A stretch of 5,454 nucleotides of DNA from Proteobacteria bacterium UBA3588. GTDB lineage: Bacteria; Pseudomonadota; Gammaproteobacteria; Thiohalomonadales; Thiohalomonadaceae. The notes below the pieces were generated by a model. The model did no database searches, was not told the DNA's origin, and worked only from the letters and a program-made list of their open reading frames with translations. This document shows positions 1-5,329 of this stretch, piece by piece. How positions within the stretch are numbered: the first letter of the stretch is position 1; every line of letters starts with the position of its first letter. The position numbers and the translations under genes were made by a program. The stretch lies in NCBI GenBank assembly GCA_002376325.1, contig DFMR01000001.1:3906-9359 (forward strand), read 5' to 3'.

Positions 1-362
1 GTCACGACCTGATCGGTCTTGCTGTCGAAGTAGGGATAGTGCTGACGAATGCCGATGCCGCCGTGTGCAAAGCAACTTGCGTAGGTCTTGCCGTTGGCGA
101 ACGGTGTGTGGAACAGCTTCTTGCCATGTTGCAGTTCATCATCGTAGGGAGGGAAGTTCATCAAATCCTCCCATGATGAGCGTGCGTCAGAATCGATCGC
201 ATAGACGCCGTTGCCGAATTGATTGAGGGCAAGGCCCGGGAACTTCGCCATGAAGTATTCCCGGAACTGCTTCAGATCCTGCCTCGGCGTAGAGGCCTGG
301 GCGGCGAACGGCGTACCGAGCAATAAAGCCAGTGCCGTCGCCGTTGTTAGCAATAATTTCAT
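1..362 (-). CDS. soxA: SoxA, sulfur-oxidising c-type cytochrome subunit, N-terminal 120 residues (cut by window edge)
   Basis: SoxA pairs with SoxX in the periplasmic cytochrome complex that oxidatively joins thiosulfate to the SoxY cysteine. The 120 visible residues begin with a Sec-type signal peptide (MKLLL, then an Ala/Leu-rich core to about residue 23, with an AQA cleavage site). A typical SoxA N-terminal domain follows, including NFPPYDDEL (69-77), HGKKLF (79-84) and GGIGIRQHYPYFD (101-113). At the first haem site there is a lone cysteine, C97, in the context SCFAHGG rather than CxxCH. This marks the single-haem type of SoxA, in which the N-terminal haem is lost; the catalytic C-terminal haem lies outside the window. 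A GAGGAG ribosome site (positions 370-375) lies 7 bases before the ATG. The gene is 52 bp after soxZ and is probably the fourth gene of the operon. The identification rests on remembered family motifs. Confidence 0.9.
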   Translation of the reverse strand, partial: MKLLLTTATALALLLGTPFAAQASTPRQDLKQFREYFMAKFPGLALNQFGNGVYAIDSDARSSWEDLMNFPPYDDELQHGKKLFHTPFANGKTYASCFAHGGIGIRQHYPYFDSKTDQVV

Positions 363-414
363 ATCCTGACTCCTCGCTATGGGCGTGTGGTGGGATAGTT
401 ATTATTAGGGGTGC

Positions 415-729
415 TTAGCTAATCTGGGTGGTGATCGAGTCCTTCTCACCTTTGTTGTCGGACCAACTAAGTGTCACCTTGTCGCCTGGTTTTGCCCCCG
501 TGAATTCGAACGACAGGTAAGGATTTTTGGAAATGGCGACACCCCAGTCGGCATTCAGGACGTTCTTGCCGTTGTGTTCGCAGTTAACTTCCTGAATGAA
601 ATGGGCGGGGATGATTTTCCCGGTCTTTTTGTCCTTGCGCTGACCGGTTTCCATCGGGTGCTTGATGAGAGATTTGACCGTGCAGATGTCACCGTTGACG
701 GTGGCGCGGATTTTGATCGTATCTGACAT
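415..729 (-). CDS. soxZ: SoxZ, thiosulfate-oxidation carrier complex subunit
   Basis: SoxZ is the periplasmic partner of SoxY; the heterodimer carries sulfur intermediates between Sox enzymes. The 104-residue protein matches the family's usual length of about 100. It shows the hallmark HPMETGQRKD (24-33), IPAHFI (40-45), NGK (53-55), WGVAISKNPYLSFEF (62-76) and GAKPGD (78-83). There is no signal peptide, as expected for a protein exported together with Tat-targeted SoxY. The frame is open 15 codons further upstream to a TTG at 774. The ATG at 729 was chosen because it has an AGAGG ribosome site about 9 bases upstream, gives the family-standard MSDTIKIRA start, and leaves a sensible 51-bp gap after soxY. 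Two cysteines (C16, C50) are present; I know of no conserved role for them. Confidence 0.96.
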   Translation of the reverse strand: MSDTIKIRATVNGDICTVKSLIKHPMETGQRKDKKTGKIIPAHFIQEVNCEHNGKNVLNADWGVAISKNPYLSFEFTGAKPGDKVTLSWSDNKGEKDSITTQIS

Positions 730-780
730 GTTATGAATTCCTCTGACACTTAAGCTCGTGTTGGTTTTCGGCAAAAGGCA

Positions 781-1254
781 TTAACCGCCGCAACCACCGA
801 TGGTGACCTTGACTTCCTTGCGGGCACTGTACGTCTTGTCTCCGACCTTGACGATGGCAATGACGTTGGAGGTCTTGCCCATCTTGACGCGAGTTGAGAC
901 GTCGGGGAGCGTGTTGCTCGCCAGGTTAAAGACCGCAGCCAGCGGGTTGGGGTTTTTTTCCACGATCAAGCTGACGGACGAGACACCTTTCATTTTGGTG
1001 GATATGGTCACCGGTACCACGGCGCCGTTTTCGGCAATGTCGGGCGCTCTGATGTCGATGTCCGCGCTAGGGATGGTGAGGTCTGTGTTGAACAGTCCCT
1101 GCAATGCGCCGGCGACGTCTTTGGAATCGAAAGCGCTCTTCGGCCATGTAGCGGCCAGCGCCTGACGCGGATTGAGCAGGCCGGCACCAACGGCAACGGC
1201 GACGGCGCTACCGGCGAGAGTACCCTTAAGGAAAGTTCTGCGCTTGGTATTCAC
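781..1254 (-). CDS. soxY: SoxY, thiosulfate-oxidation sulfur-carrier protein with Tat signal
   Basis: SoxY is the central sulfur carrier of the Sox pathway; intermediates are covalently bound to a cysteine on a flexible C-terminal arm. The 157-residue product ends in GGCGG, so the carrier residue is C155, which is diagnostic. The N-terminus is a twin-arginine signal (RRTFLKG, residues 5-11) followed by a weakly hydrophobic Ala/Val/Gly stretch and a likely ALA cleavage site near residue 34. The mature part has the immunoglobulin-like SoxY fold signature, with PDIAENGAVVPVTI (71-84) and VEKNPNPLAAVF (98-109). The start codon is GTG, supported by a CAGGAG ribosome site about 8 bases upstream and by the Tat motif just inside. 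It lies 30 bp after soxX, so the two are almost certainly co-transcribed. Confidence 0.97.
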   Translation of the reverse strand: MNTKRRTFLKGTLAGSAVAVAVGAGLLNPRQALAATWPKSAFDSKDVAGALQGLFNTDLTIPSADIDIRAPDIAENGAVVPVTISTKMKGVSSVSLIVEKNPNPLAAVFNLASNTLPDVSTRVKMGKTSNVIAIVKVGDKTYSARKEVKVTIGGCGG

Positions 1255-1284
1255 GTTACAGACTCCTGTTGATTTGATTCTTGG

Positions 1285-1656
1285 TTAAAGGGTGTAGATA
1301 TAGTCGACAACTTTTTCGATCTGCGCCTTGGTCAGGATGCCGTTGCGTCCAAACGGGGGCATGATCGTGCGCGGGTTGTTCTTGGTCGGGTCCCATATTT
1401 GGGCAAACAGTTTGGCCTTGTCGGGGAAGCGTTGTTTGACGTTGACCAACGCCGGACCGATGTTGCCGGGCAGCATGGCGCCTTTGATGTCATGGCAGGC
1501 GAGGCAATTGCCCTCCTTGCGGTTATTGACGATCTTTTTGCCCGCGGCGACCATCTCTGACTGGTCGGCGGCGGATGCCTGCGCGGAAAAGGCAAGGGCC
1601 CCGAGTACGGCCAGCGTGGCGCTCACAGCGACGAATAGTTTAGCGGGCTTCCTCAT
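1285..1656 (-). CDS. soxX: SoxX, monohaem c-type cytochrome of the SoxXA complex
   Basis: SoxX accepts electrons from SoxA during coupling of thiosulfate to SoxY and passes them to soluble cytochrome c. The 123-residue protein has a Sec signal peptide (positive MRKPAK, hydrophobic core, ASA cleavage near residue 29). One haem-binding CLACH motif follows (C51, C54, H55). Further family motifs are PGNIGPALV (63-71), IWDPTKNNPRTIMPPFGR (87-104) and VVDYIYTL (116-123). M99 in MPPFG is the expected distal haem ligand. The ATG has a strong GAGGAGG ribosome site. It is the first gene of the visible sox operon, behind a 349-bp noncoding stretch that should contain the operon promoter. A generic small cytochrome c is the only alternative, and the tail motifs plus adjacency to soxY make that unlikely. 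Confidence 0.95.
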   Translation of the reverse strand: MRKPAKLFVAVSATLAVLGALAFSAQASAADQSEMVAAGKKIVNNRKEGNCLACHDIKGAMLPGNIGPALVNVKQRFPDKAKLFAQIWDPTKNNPRTIMPPFGRNGILTKAQIEKVVDYIYTL

Positions 1657-1682
1657 CGTTTCCTCCTCGTTGGTCTTGTGGT

Positions 1683-1702
1683 GCGCTCCATGTCAGGAGC
1701 GC
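1683..1702. repeat. Inverted repeat in the soxX leader
   Basis: A perfect 7-bp inverted repeat, GCGCTCC (1683-1689) and GGAGCGC (1696-1702), is separated by six bases. It lies 27-46 bp before the soxX start. It has no T-run on either side, so it is not a normal terminator. It could be a protein-binding operator or a stabilising hairpin in the 5' end of the sox mRNA; the sequence alone does not decide which. Confidence 0.6.
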
Positions 1703-1913
1703 GATGCTATAGCGATGTTTATAGGTGTTTTTTCGTTGCACCAGATTATGTGCCTGGTTTCAACTTCAGTCTGCTGACGTTATCACTCGATACGCTGCTC
1801 GTTCCCTCGCCGCTCATGCCTGCGACACATGTGCGGCGGATAACGGACATAGTACCCAACGGGACTCGTAACACAAGCGCAATATGCACGGCTTTTACCA
1901 TTCACCGCCTTTA

Positions 1914-1927
1914 TTAGAAGTTGCTAA
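1914..1927 (-). promoter_or_regulatory. Candidate operator, shared dyad copy A (upstream of sox)
   Basis: Read toward soxX this is TTAGCAACTTCTAA, a TTAG-N6-CTAA dyad. It differs from the copy at the rhd promoter in only two of 14 positions, both in the spacer. It lies about 257 bp before the soxX start and next to the perfect palindrome TTCTATAGAA. It is interpreted as a binding site for a dimeric regulator; the protein is unknown. Confidence 0.6.
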
Positions 1928-1929
1928 AG

Positions 1930-1939
1930 TTCTATAGAA
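1930..1939. repeat. Palindrome TTCTATAGAA
   Basis: A perfect 10-bp palindrome lies two bases from dyad copy A in the sox upstream region. It may extend the regulatory site or be part of a -10 region (TATAGA on the minus strand). A matching -35 was not found, so it is reported only as a repeat. Confidence 0.45.
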
Positions 1940-2005
1940 ACTCGGCGCCGCGTCGTTATTCCGCTTGTAGTGAATAGTTGCGTTGGGGATGGCATTTATT
2001 CCCGC

Positions 2006-3478
2006 CTAGCGAGAATTTTTTTTCCGGTCGGAGTCGTGCTTCTTGGTAGGAACCTGCTGCTGCAGCTGTTTGAGTTTGGCCTCCACGATCGACTCATGAT
2101 AGAAATCGAGGTCGTGCCCGCGGCGGGCAAGGTGAAGTTGTTCGATGGCAGTGGGTATTTCCCCAATGCGGGTGTAGTAATCCGCGAGGGCGATGTGCGA
2201 TATGCCCTTCCGCCCAGTTTGATCTTCGGCATTCGCCAGCATCTCGTAGGCCCTGGGAGGGGCATCGTCGTGCATGCGCGTGAACTCGTCGAGCATCGCG
2301 GCGGCCTGCTTGTTCTCACCCTGCTGCATCATGAATTTGGCATAACCCAAGGTGAGCAGGGCATTGCCGGGATAGAGCCCGAGGCCATGTTTGTATAATG
2401 CGCGGGTCGCGGCCGGTTGTTTGGACTGTGCGTCGACCTCGGCGAGCAACAACATGTAGGCGATGCGACCGGGATCGTCCTGCAGCATTTTATGCAAGAG
2501 CTGACGCGCCTCCGCGTATTTGCCGTTCTTCTCCAGAGCCAGGGCGTAGGCATAGTGCTCGCCGATGTCGTCGTTGTAATTGCCGTTCTTCAATTCCGAC
2601 GTAATCTGCTTCAGCAGCGCGGAGACGTCAGTGGCCCCCAGTACCCGCAGCCGCGCCTTGATGATGTGGTAATTGACGCTGCTGACGTAGTGTACGCGGG
2701 GATATTGGGCGGCACGATTGCGTGCGTCGGCGATGCGGTCCGCAGTCACCGGGTGATCGATCAGGTAGGCCGGGACCGCGCCGTCGGAAAAACGAAAGTG
2801 CTGTTGCAACTGTTCGAAGAAGTCAGGCATGCCGTAGGGGTCGAAACCCGCGGTGGCCAGCAGGTCCATGCCGACGCGGTCGGCCTCGCTTTCGTGGGCG
2901 CGGCTGGATGCCAGTTGTGAGTCGCCGGCACCGCCCATGGTCGCGGCAAGTGCGGCTTGCCCCGCCTGCGGGTCTCTGGAGCCCAGCAGGATGGCCGCCA
3001 AGACTGCGGCGGTGAGCGGCAGGTTCATCCTCTTCGCCTCGGCGTAGCTGCGTGCCAGGTGATGTTGAATTTCGTGGGCCGTTTCGTGGGCGAGGACCGC
3101 GGCGAGCTGGTTTTCGTTCTGGGTGGCCAGGATCAGGCCACTGTTAATGCCGATATAATCGCCGGGCATCGCGAATGCGTTGATCGTCGGATCGCGCACT
3201 ACGAAATAGTTAAAGCTGCCGCCCTGGGGGCTGGCGGAAGCCAGGCGGTGGCCGATCTCCTGGATGTAGTTTTCGATTTCCGGATCGTCAATCAGTCTTC
3301 CCGAATCACGGATGCTGCGCATCATGTCCCGGCCAATGTGTTGTTGGTCCGCCGGCGTCAGCACGGCCGAGGAACTGTCGCCGATGTCGGGCAGGGCGAG
3401 CGCATCTGCCGCGTTGGCGACCACAGTGGGAACGAAGCAGGAGAGGATGCCGGCGACGGCTAGGGAGCGCAGTTTCAC
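2006..3478 (-). CDS. bepA: BepA-like periplasmic M48 zinc metalloprotease with C-terminal TPR repeats
   Basis: In E. coli, BepA (YfgC) is a periplasmic protease and chaperone that helps assemble or degrades outer-membrane proteins such as LptD. Numbered from the chosen GTG, this protein has a signal peptide (MKLRSLAVAGIL, ANA cleavage near residue 23) and an M48 domain. The zinc site is HETAH (H131, E132, H135) with the third ligand E196 in ESEAD. H242 in DHPVTADR matches the place of the BepA histidine switch. From about residue 300 the helical A/L/Y pattern indicates TPR repeats. The tail is basic (KKHDSDRKKNSR). Length is 490, close to the 487 of E. coli BepA. The frame is open to a TTG at 3520, adding 14 residues. 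GTG was preferred because it gives a cleaner signal peptide and family length, although neither start has a clear ribosome site. It is divergent from rhd, with no visible sulfur-specific role. Confidence 0.88.
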   Translation of the reverse strand: MKLRSLAVAGILSCFVPTVVANAADALALPDIGDSSSAVLTPADQQHIGRDMMRSIRDSGRLIDDPEIENYIQEIGHRLASASPQGGSFNYFVVRDPTINAFAMPGDYIGINSGLILATQNENQLAAVLAHETAHEIQHHLARSYAEAKRMNLPLTAAVLAAILLGSRDPQAGQAALAATMGGAGDSQLASSRAHESEADRVGMDLLATAGFDPYGMPDFFEQLQQHFRFSDGAVPAYLIDHPVTADRIADARNRAAQYPRVHYVSSVNYHIIKARLRVLGATDVSALLKQITSELKNGNYNDDIGEHYAYALALEKNGKYAEARQLLHKMLQDDPGRIAYMLLLAEVDAQSKQPAATRALYKHGLGLYPGNALLTLGYAKFMMQQGENKQAAAMLDEFTRMHDDAPPRAYEMLANAEDQTGRKGISHIALADYYTRIGEIPTAIEQLHLARRGHDLDFYHESIVEAKLKQLQQQVPTKKHDSDRKKNSR

Positions 3479-3530
3479 GATAAGTACAAAAAACCGGTGG
3501 ATGATCGGGCTACGTTGCAAGACTAACAGC

Positions 3531-3551
3531 TTTTGCCCGCTCCGGGCGGAA
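3531..3551. repeat. Short GC-rich inverted repeat before bepA
   Basis: GCCCG (3535-3539) and CGGGC (3543-3547) pair around a 3-base loop. The stem can extend outward with two wobble and two A-T pairs to 3531 and 3551. It lies in the 5' region of the protease gene, near its alternative TTG start. It could be a leader hairpin; on the minus strand no T-run follows, so a terminator is unlikely. Confidence 0.35.
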
Positions 3552-3636
3552 ATCGGTCACAGTGGCGGGATGCGCACACGGTGGCCATACGGATATGGAC
3601 CCGGTCGGTTTGTTGTGCGGTTGTATCAAGTAGAGA

Positions 3637-3665
3637 TTGAAATCGGCAGGGCGGACCCATAAAAT
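3637..3665 (+). promoter_or_regulatory. Sigma70-type promoter for rhd
   Basis: TTGAAA (3637-3642) and TAAAAT (3660-3665) are separated by exactly 17 bp, and each matches the consensus at five of six positions. The predicted transcription start is near 3672, giving a leader of about 36 bases before the rhd ATG. The dyad copy B begins at the -10 element and covers the start site, an arrangement typical of repression. Confidence 0.65.
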
Positions 3666-3683
3666 ATTAGCAATTCCTAATAT
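3664..3683 (+). promoter_or_regulatory. Candidate operator, shared dyad copy B (over the rhd promoter)
   Basis: A perfect 7-bp inverted repeat, ATATTAG and CTAATAT, with a 6-base centre (CAATTC). It is the most symmetrical of the three related sites. It overlaps the end of the -10 element and the predicted start of transcription. A bound dimer there would block RNA polymerase, so a repressor is the simplest reading. ArsR-family persulfide sensors such as BigR or SqrR control sulfur genes in other bacteria, but I cannot match this sequence to any known operator. Confidence 0.68.
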
Positions 3684-3707
3684 ACTATTTTGGATAACGC
3701 ATACATC

Positions 3708-4028
3708 ATGTTTAACATCAAAGAAATCGAGATATTTGACGTGAAGCGCCTGTTGGATGCGCAGCACCATGGGGTGAAGCTCATCGATGTCCGTAGCCCG
3801 ATGGAGGTGGCGGCCGGCGTCATACCGGGGGCGACCAATATCCCGCTGCACCTGCTCCCCATGAGCCTCGACAAGATCCCGGACGACTCGGAAGTGGTCT
3901 TCTATTGCCGTACCGGCGCGCGTTCGGCGCAAGCGTGCGCTTACCTCTCATCCCTGGGCAAGTCCAACGTCTATAACATGCGCGGCGGCATCATGGCTTG
4001 GCTGCAGGGCGGTTTGGCTGTCGCGTAA
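3708..4028 (+). CDS. rhd: Single-domain rhodanese-like sulfurtransferase
   Basis: Rhodaneses move sulfane sulfur by forming a persulfide on an active-site cysteine. The 106-residue protein is one rhodanese domain: LIDVRSPMEVAAGVIPGATNIPL (25-47), then the active loop CRTGARS with catalytic C67, then NMRGGIMAWLQGG near the end. There is no signal peptide, so it is cytoplasmic. An upstream TTG at 3690 would add six residues. The ATG at 3708 was chosen because it is a standard start, though neither has a good ribosome site. The rhd-tusA-dsrE2 order is the arrangement described in Allochromatium vinosum, where these proteins relay sulfur to one another; by analogy Rhd probably loads TusA. A 190-bp gap with hairpins separates it from tusA, so expression may be partly uncoupled. 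Confidence 0.93.
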   Translation: MFNIKEIEIFDVKRLLDAQHHGVKLIDVRSPMEVAAGVIPGATNIPLHLLPMSLDKIPDDSEVVFYCRTGARSAQACAYLSSLGKSNVYNMRGGIMAWLQGGLAVA

Positions 4029-4097
4029 CGGGATGGCGTGGGCCGGTTCCGGCTTGGTCGAAGGGCGTGGCGCAGTCCGGCATATCCCTTTTGGATA

Positions 4098-4124
4098 GGG
4101 GGGCTAAACTTGCTTTGGCCCCCT
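4098..4124 (+). other. Strong hairpin between rhd and tusA
   Basis: GGGGGGCTAAA (4098-4108) pairs with TTTGGCCCCCT (4114-4124) around a 5-base loop: 11 pairs, two of them G-U. A smaller perfect inverted repeat, TATCC/GGATA (4083-4087 and 4093-4097), sits directly in front of it. No real T-run follows, only TGGTTTG. It may be an mRNA-stabilising or processing structure, or part of a weak terminator, between rhd and tusA. Confidence 0.5.
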
Positions 4125-4127
4125 GGT

Positions 4128-4155
4128 TTGTCATATAAGTTCCCGATTGTATTCT
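4128..4155 (+). promoter_or_regulatory. Possible internal promoter for tusA-dsrE2
   Basis: TTGTCA (4128-4133, five of six consensus) and TATTCT (4150-4155, four of six) are separated by 16 bp. The predicted start is near 4162, at the first base of the terminator-like stem at 4161. It would allow tusA and dsrE2 to be expressed apart from rhd, but it is a moderate match only. Confidence 0.35.
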
Positions 4156-4160
4156 AATGG

Positions 4161-4186
4161 GCGGGCCTGTTTGGGCTCGCTTTTCT
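4161..4186 (+). terminator. Possible intrinsic terminator or attenuator before tusA
   Basis: GCGGGCC (4161-4167) pairs with GGCTCGC (4174-4180), with one G-U pair and a 6-base loop. The stem is followed at once by TTTTCT. This is terminator-like, but the T-run is short. It ends 32 bp before tusA, leaving little room for another promoter, so partial termination seems more likely than a complete stop. Confidence 0.45.
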
Positions 4187-4218
4187 GTAAACCGTCCTAA
4201 GCCTGAGGAGACGTAATA

Positions 4219-4449
4219 ATGGCGAACTTCGATCAAGAACTTGATGCTTCCGGCCTGAACTGCCCGCTGCCCATCCTGCGCGCCAAAAAGACCCTGGGTG
4301 GCATGGGGTCCGGACAGGTGCTGAAGATTATCGCTACCGATCCGGGTTCCGTGAAAGACTTTGAAGCCTTTGCCAAGCAGACCGGTAACACCCTGCTCTC
4401 TTCCGGCGAAGAAGGCGGCAAGTTTGCGTTCCTGATCAAGAAGGCCTAA
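4219..4449 (+). CDS. tusA: TusA-family sulfur carrier protein
   Basis: TusA carries sulfur as a cysteine persulfide. In sulfur oxidisers it is a central cytoplasmic carrier feeding the reverse Dsr or sHdr oxidation systems, rather than mainly serving tRNA thiolation. The 76-residue protein has the family-defining LDASGLNCPLPILRAKK (8-24), with the active cysteine C15 in a CPxP motif. Further on are ATDPGSVKDFEAFAKQTGN (39-57) and the closing FAFLIKKA strand. It has no signal peptide and no second cysteine, as expected. The start is clear: ATG with GAGGAG 8 bases upstream. dsrE2 follows after 26 bp, so these two are surely co-transcribed. Placement between rhd and dsrE2 supports a dissimilatory rather than a tRNA-modification role; that last point is inference. 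Confidence 0.96.
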   Translation: MANFDQELDASGLNCPLPILRAKKTLGGMGSGQVLKIIATDPGSVKDFEAFAKQTGNTLLSSGEEGGKFAFLIKKA

Positions 4450-4475
4450 TTAAAATAATAGAGGAGGGGGCTCGT

Positions 4476-4958
4476 ATGGCTGATCAGAAGAAATTGGCGA
4501 TTATCGCCACCAAGGGTACGCTCGACTGGGCCTATCCGCCGTTCATTCTGGCATCGACTGCTGCTGCGTTGGGTTACGACGTGCAGATTTTCTTCACCTT
4601 CTACGGCTTGCAGCTGGTGAAGAAGAATCTGAAGCTCAAGGTCTCCCCGCTGGGCAATCCCGGTATGCCGATGCCGATGGGTATGGACAAGTGGTTCCCG
4701 GTGCTGGGTACGGCGCTTCCGGGCATGGAATCCATCATGACGGCGATGATGAAGGCCAAGATGAAGGCCAAAGGCGTCGCCAGCCTGGAGGATCTGCGCG
4801 AACTGTGTCAGGAGGCGGAAGTGAAGTTTGTCGCCTGCCAGATGACCGTGGACCTGTTCGATATGAACCCGTCCGACTTCATCAGCGGTCTGGAGTTCGG
4901 CGGCGCCGCCACTTTCTTCGAGTTCGCCGGCGAGTCCGACGTCTGTCTCTACATCTGA
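4476..4958 (+). CDS. dsrE2: DsrE2-type DsrE/F-like sulfurtransferase
   Basis: DsrE-family proteins bind sulfur on cysteine and exchange it with TusA-like carriers. The 160-residue protein opens with a beta-strand and loop, KLAIIATKGTLDWAYPPF (6-23), typical of the DsrE/peroxiredoxin-like group (COG2044 type). It contains the Met/Pro-rich segment NPGMPMPMGMDKW (61-73), the motif FVACQMTVDLF (118-128) with likely active cysteine C121, and a C-terminal VCLYI with C157. C111 is a third cysteine. Hydrophobic stretches (about 21-49) fit reports that DsrE2 proteins associate with membranes, though no clear transmembrane helix can be called by eye. The start has a strong GAGGAGG site 8 bases before the ATG. 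It is the last gene before a clear terminator. The exact DsrE subfamily is judged from gene context and motifs. Confidence 0.9.
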   Translation: MADQKKLAIIATKGTLDWAYPPFILASTAAALGYDVQIFFTFYGLQLVKKNLKLKVSPLGNPGMPMPMGMDKWFPVLGTALPGMESIMTAMMKAKMKAKGVASLEDLRELCQEAEVKFVACQMTVDLFDMNPSDFISGLEFGGAATFFEFAGESDVCLYI

Positions 4959-4973
4959 TCCGTTCGGTGTCGA

Positions 4974-5011
4974 GGCAAAAAGAACCCCGCTTCGGCGGGG
5001 TTCTTTTTGCC
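4974..5011 (+). terminator. Strong rho-independent terminator after dsrE2
   Basis: A perfect 17-bp inverted repeat (4974-4990 and 4995-5011) is closed by a C(TTCG)G tetraloop, with a GAACCCCGC core and A5/T5 tracts in the outer stem. It starts 16 bp after the dsrE2 stop codon. The symmetrical A and T tracts mean it can stop transcription from either strand. Confidence 0.95.
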
Positions 5012-5284
5012 CGTCGCCTGGACCTCTCGGCGTTGTAGTGACTCCGATGCGTGATCGGGGTTGCTCCGCTGCATCATCCGGGACAGCGTGTACCGGCAGC
5101 ACGCCGTGCGTCTGCCGCGGCGGTGCGTCCCGGCATGGACTGCATCGTTTTACTTATTGCCATGCCTCACCTGTGGATACTTTCCAACACGTCTGAAATC
5201 TGCCACGCCGGTCGGGCAGTTACGGTACGCAGGAAATTCATCTATAAATCTTGCCGTCAATAACCCCTTGATCCGTATTGTTAG

Positions 5285-5298
5285 TTAGAAAACGCTAA
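5285..5298 (-). promoter_or_regulatory. Candidate operator, shared dyad copy C
   Basis: TTAGCGTTTTCTAA on the minus strand, a TTAG-N6-CTAA dyad extending to ATATTAG on one side. It lies 31 bp upstream of the -35 element of the promoter for the gene at 5438. This upstream position, unlike that of copy B, would suit an activator or an upstream repressor site. Confidence 0.58.
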
Positions 5299-5329
5299 TA
5301 TGCTCAAATACTTAAATAGTGGTCGTTGC

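Larger units (their letters stand above)
1657..2005. other. Noncoding region upstream of the sox operon (349 bp)
   Basis: No convincing gene was found; the open frames here have no ribosome sites or recognisable products. The stretch holds the soxX ribosome site, the leader inverted repeat at 1683-1702, the palindromes CACATGTG (1826-1833), TTCTATAGAA (1930-1939) and CGGCGCCG (1943-1950), and one copy of the shared dyad (1914-1927). A TATAAA on the minus strand (1718-1723) could be a -10 element for soxX, but no good -35 sits 16-18 bp upstream of it. The sox promoter is therefore not assigned. No clear terminator follows the protease gene, so some read-through into sox is possible. Confidence 0.7.

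Noticed and set aside
415..422. TTAGCTAA palindrome at the soxZ stop codon as a fourth dyad copy
   Set aside because: The half-sites have no 6-base spacer and the sequence is fixed partly by the coding end of soxZ.
730..774. Upstream TTG extension of soxZ by 15 codons
   Set aside because: The internal ATG at 729 has a proper ribosome site and gives the normal SoxZ length and N-terminus.
1726..1766. Possible sigma54 promoter for sox (GGCAC and GTGCA on the minus strand)
   Set aside because: The GG and GC elements are 13 bp apart rather than the required 10, so the match fails.
1328..1777. Plus-strand open frame of 149 codons opposite soxX
   Set aside because: soxX on the other strand has clear haem motifs and a ribosome site; this frame has neither a product nor a start signal.
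3510..3932. Minus-strand open frame of 140 codons across the rhd promoter
   Set aside because: It runs opposite the rhodanese domain and through a well-formed promoter and dyad, with no recognisable motif.
4446..5102. Long minus-strand open frame of 218 codons opposite dsrE2
   Set aside because: It lies almost wholly opposite dsrE2 and through its terminator, has low-complexity His/Arg/Gln-rich composition and matches no family. It is a by-product of codon use on the other strand.
5278..5301. Second promoter overlapping dyad copy C (TTGTTA and TAATAT)
   Set aside because: The spacer would be only 12 bp, too short for sigma70; the TTGACA promoter downstream is far better.
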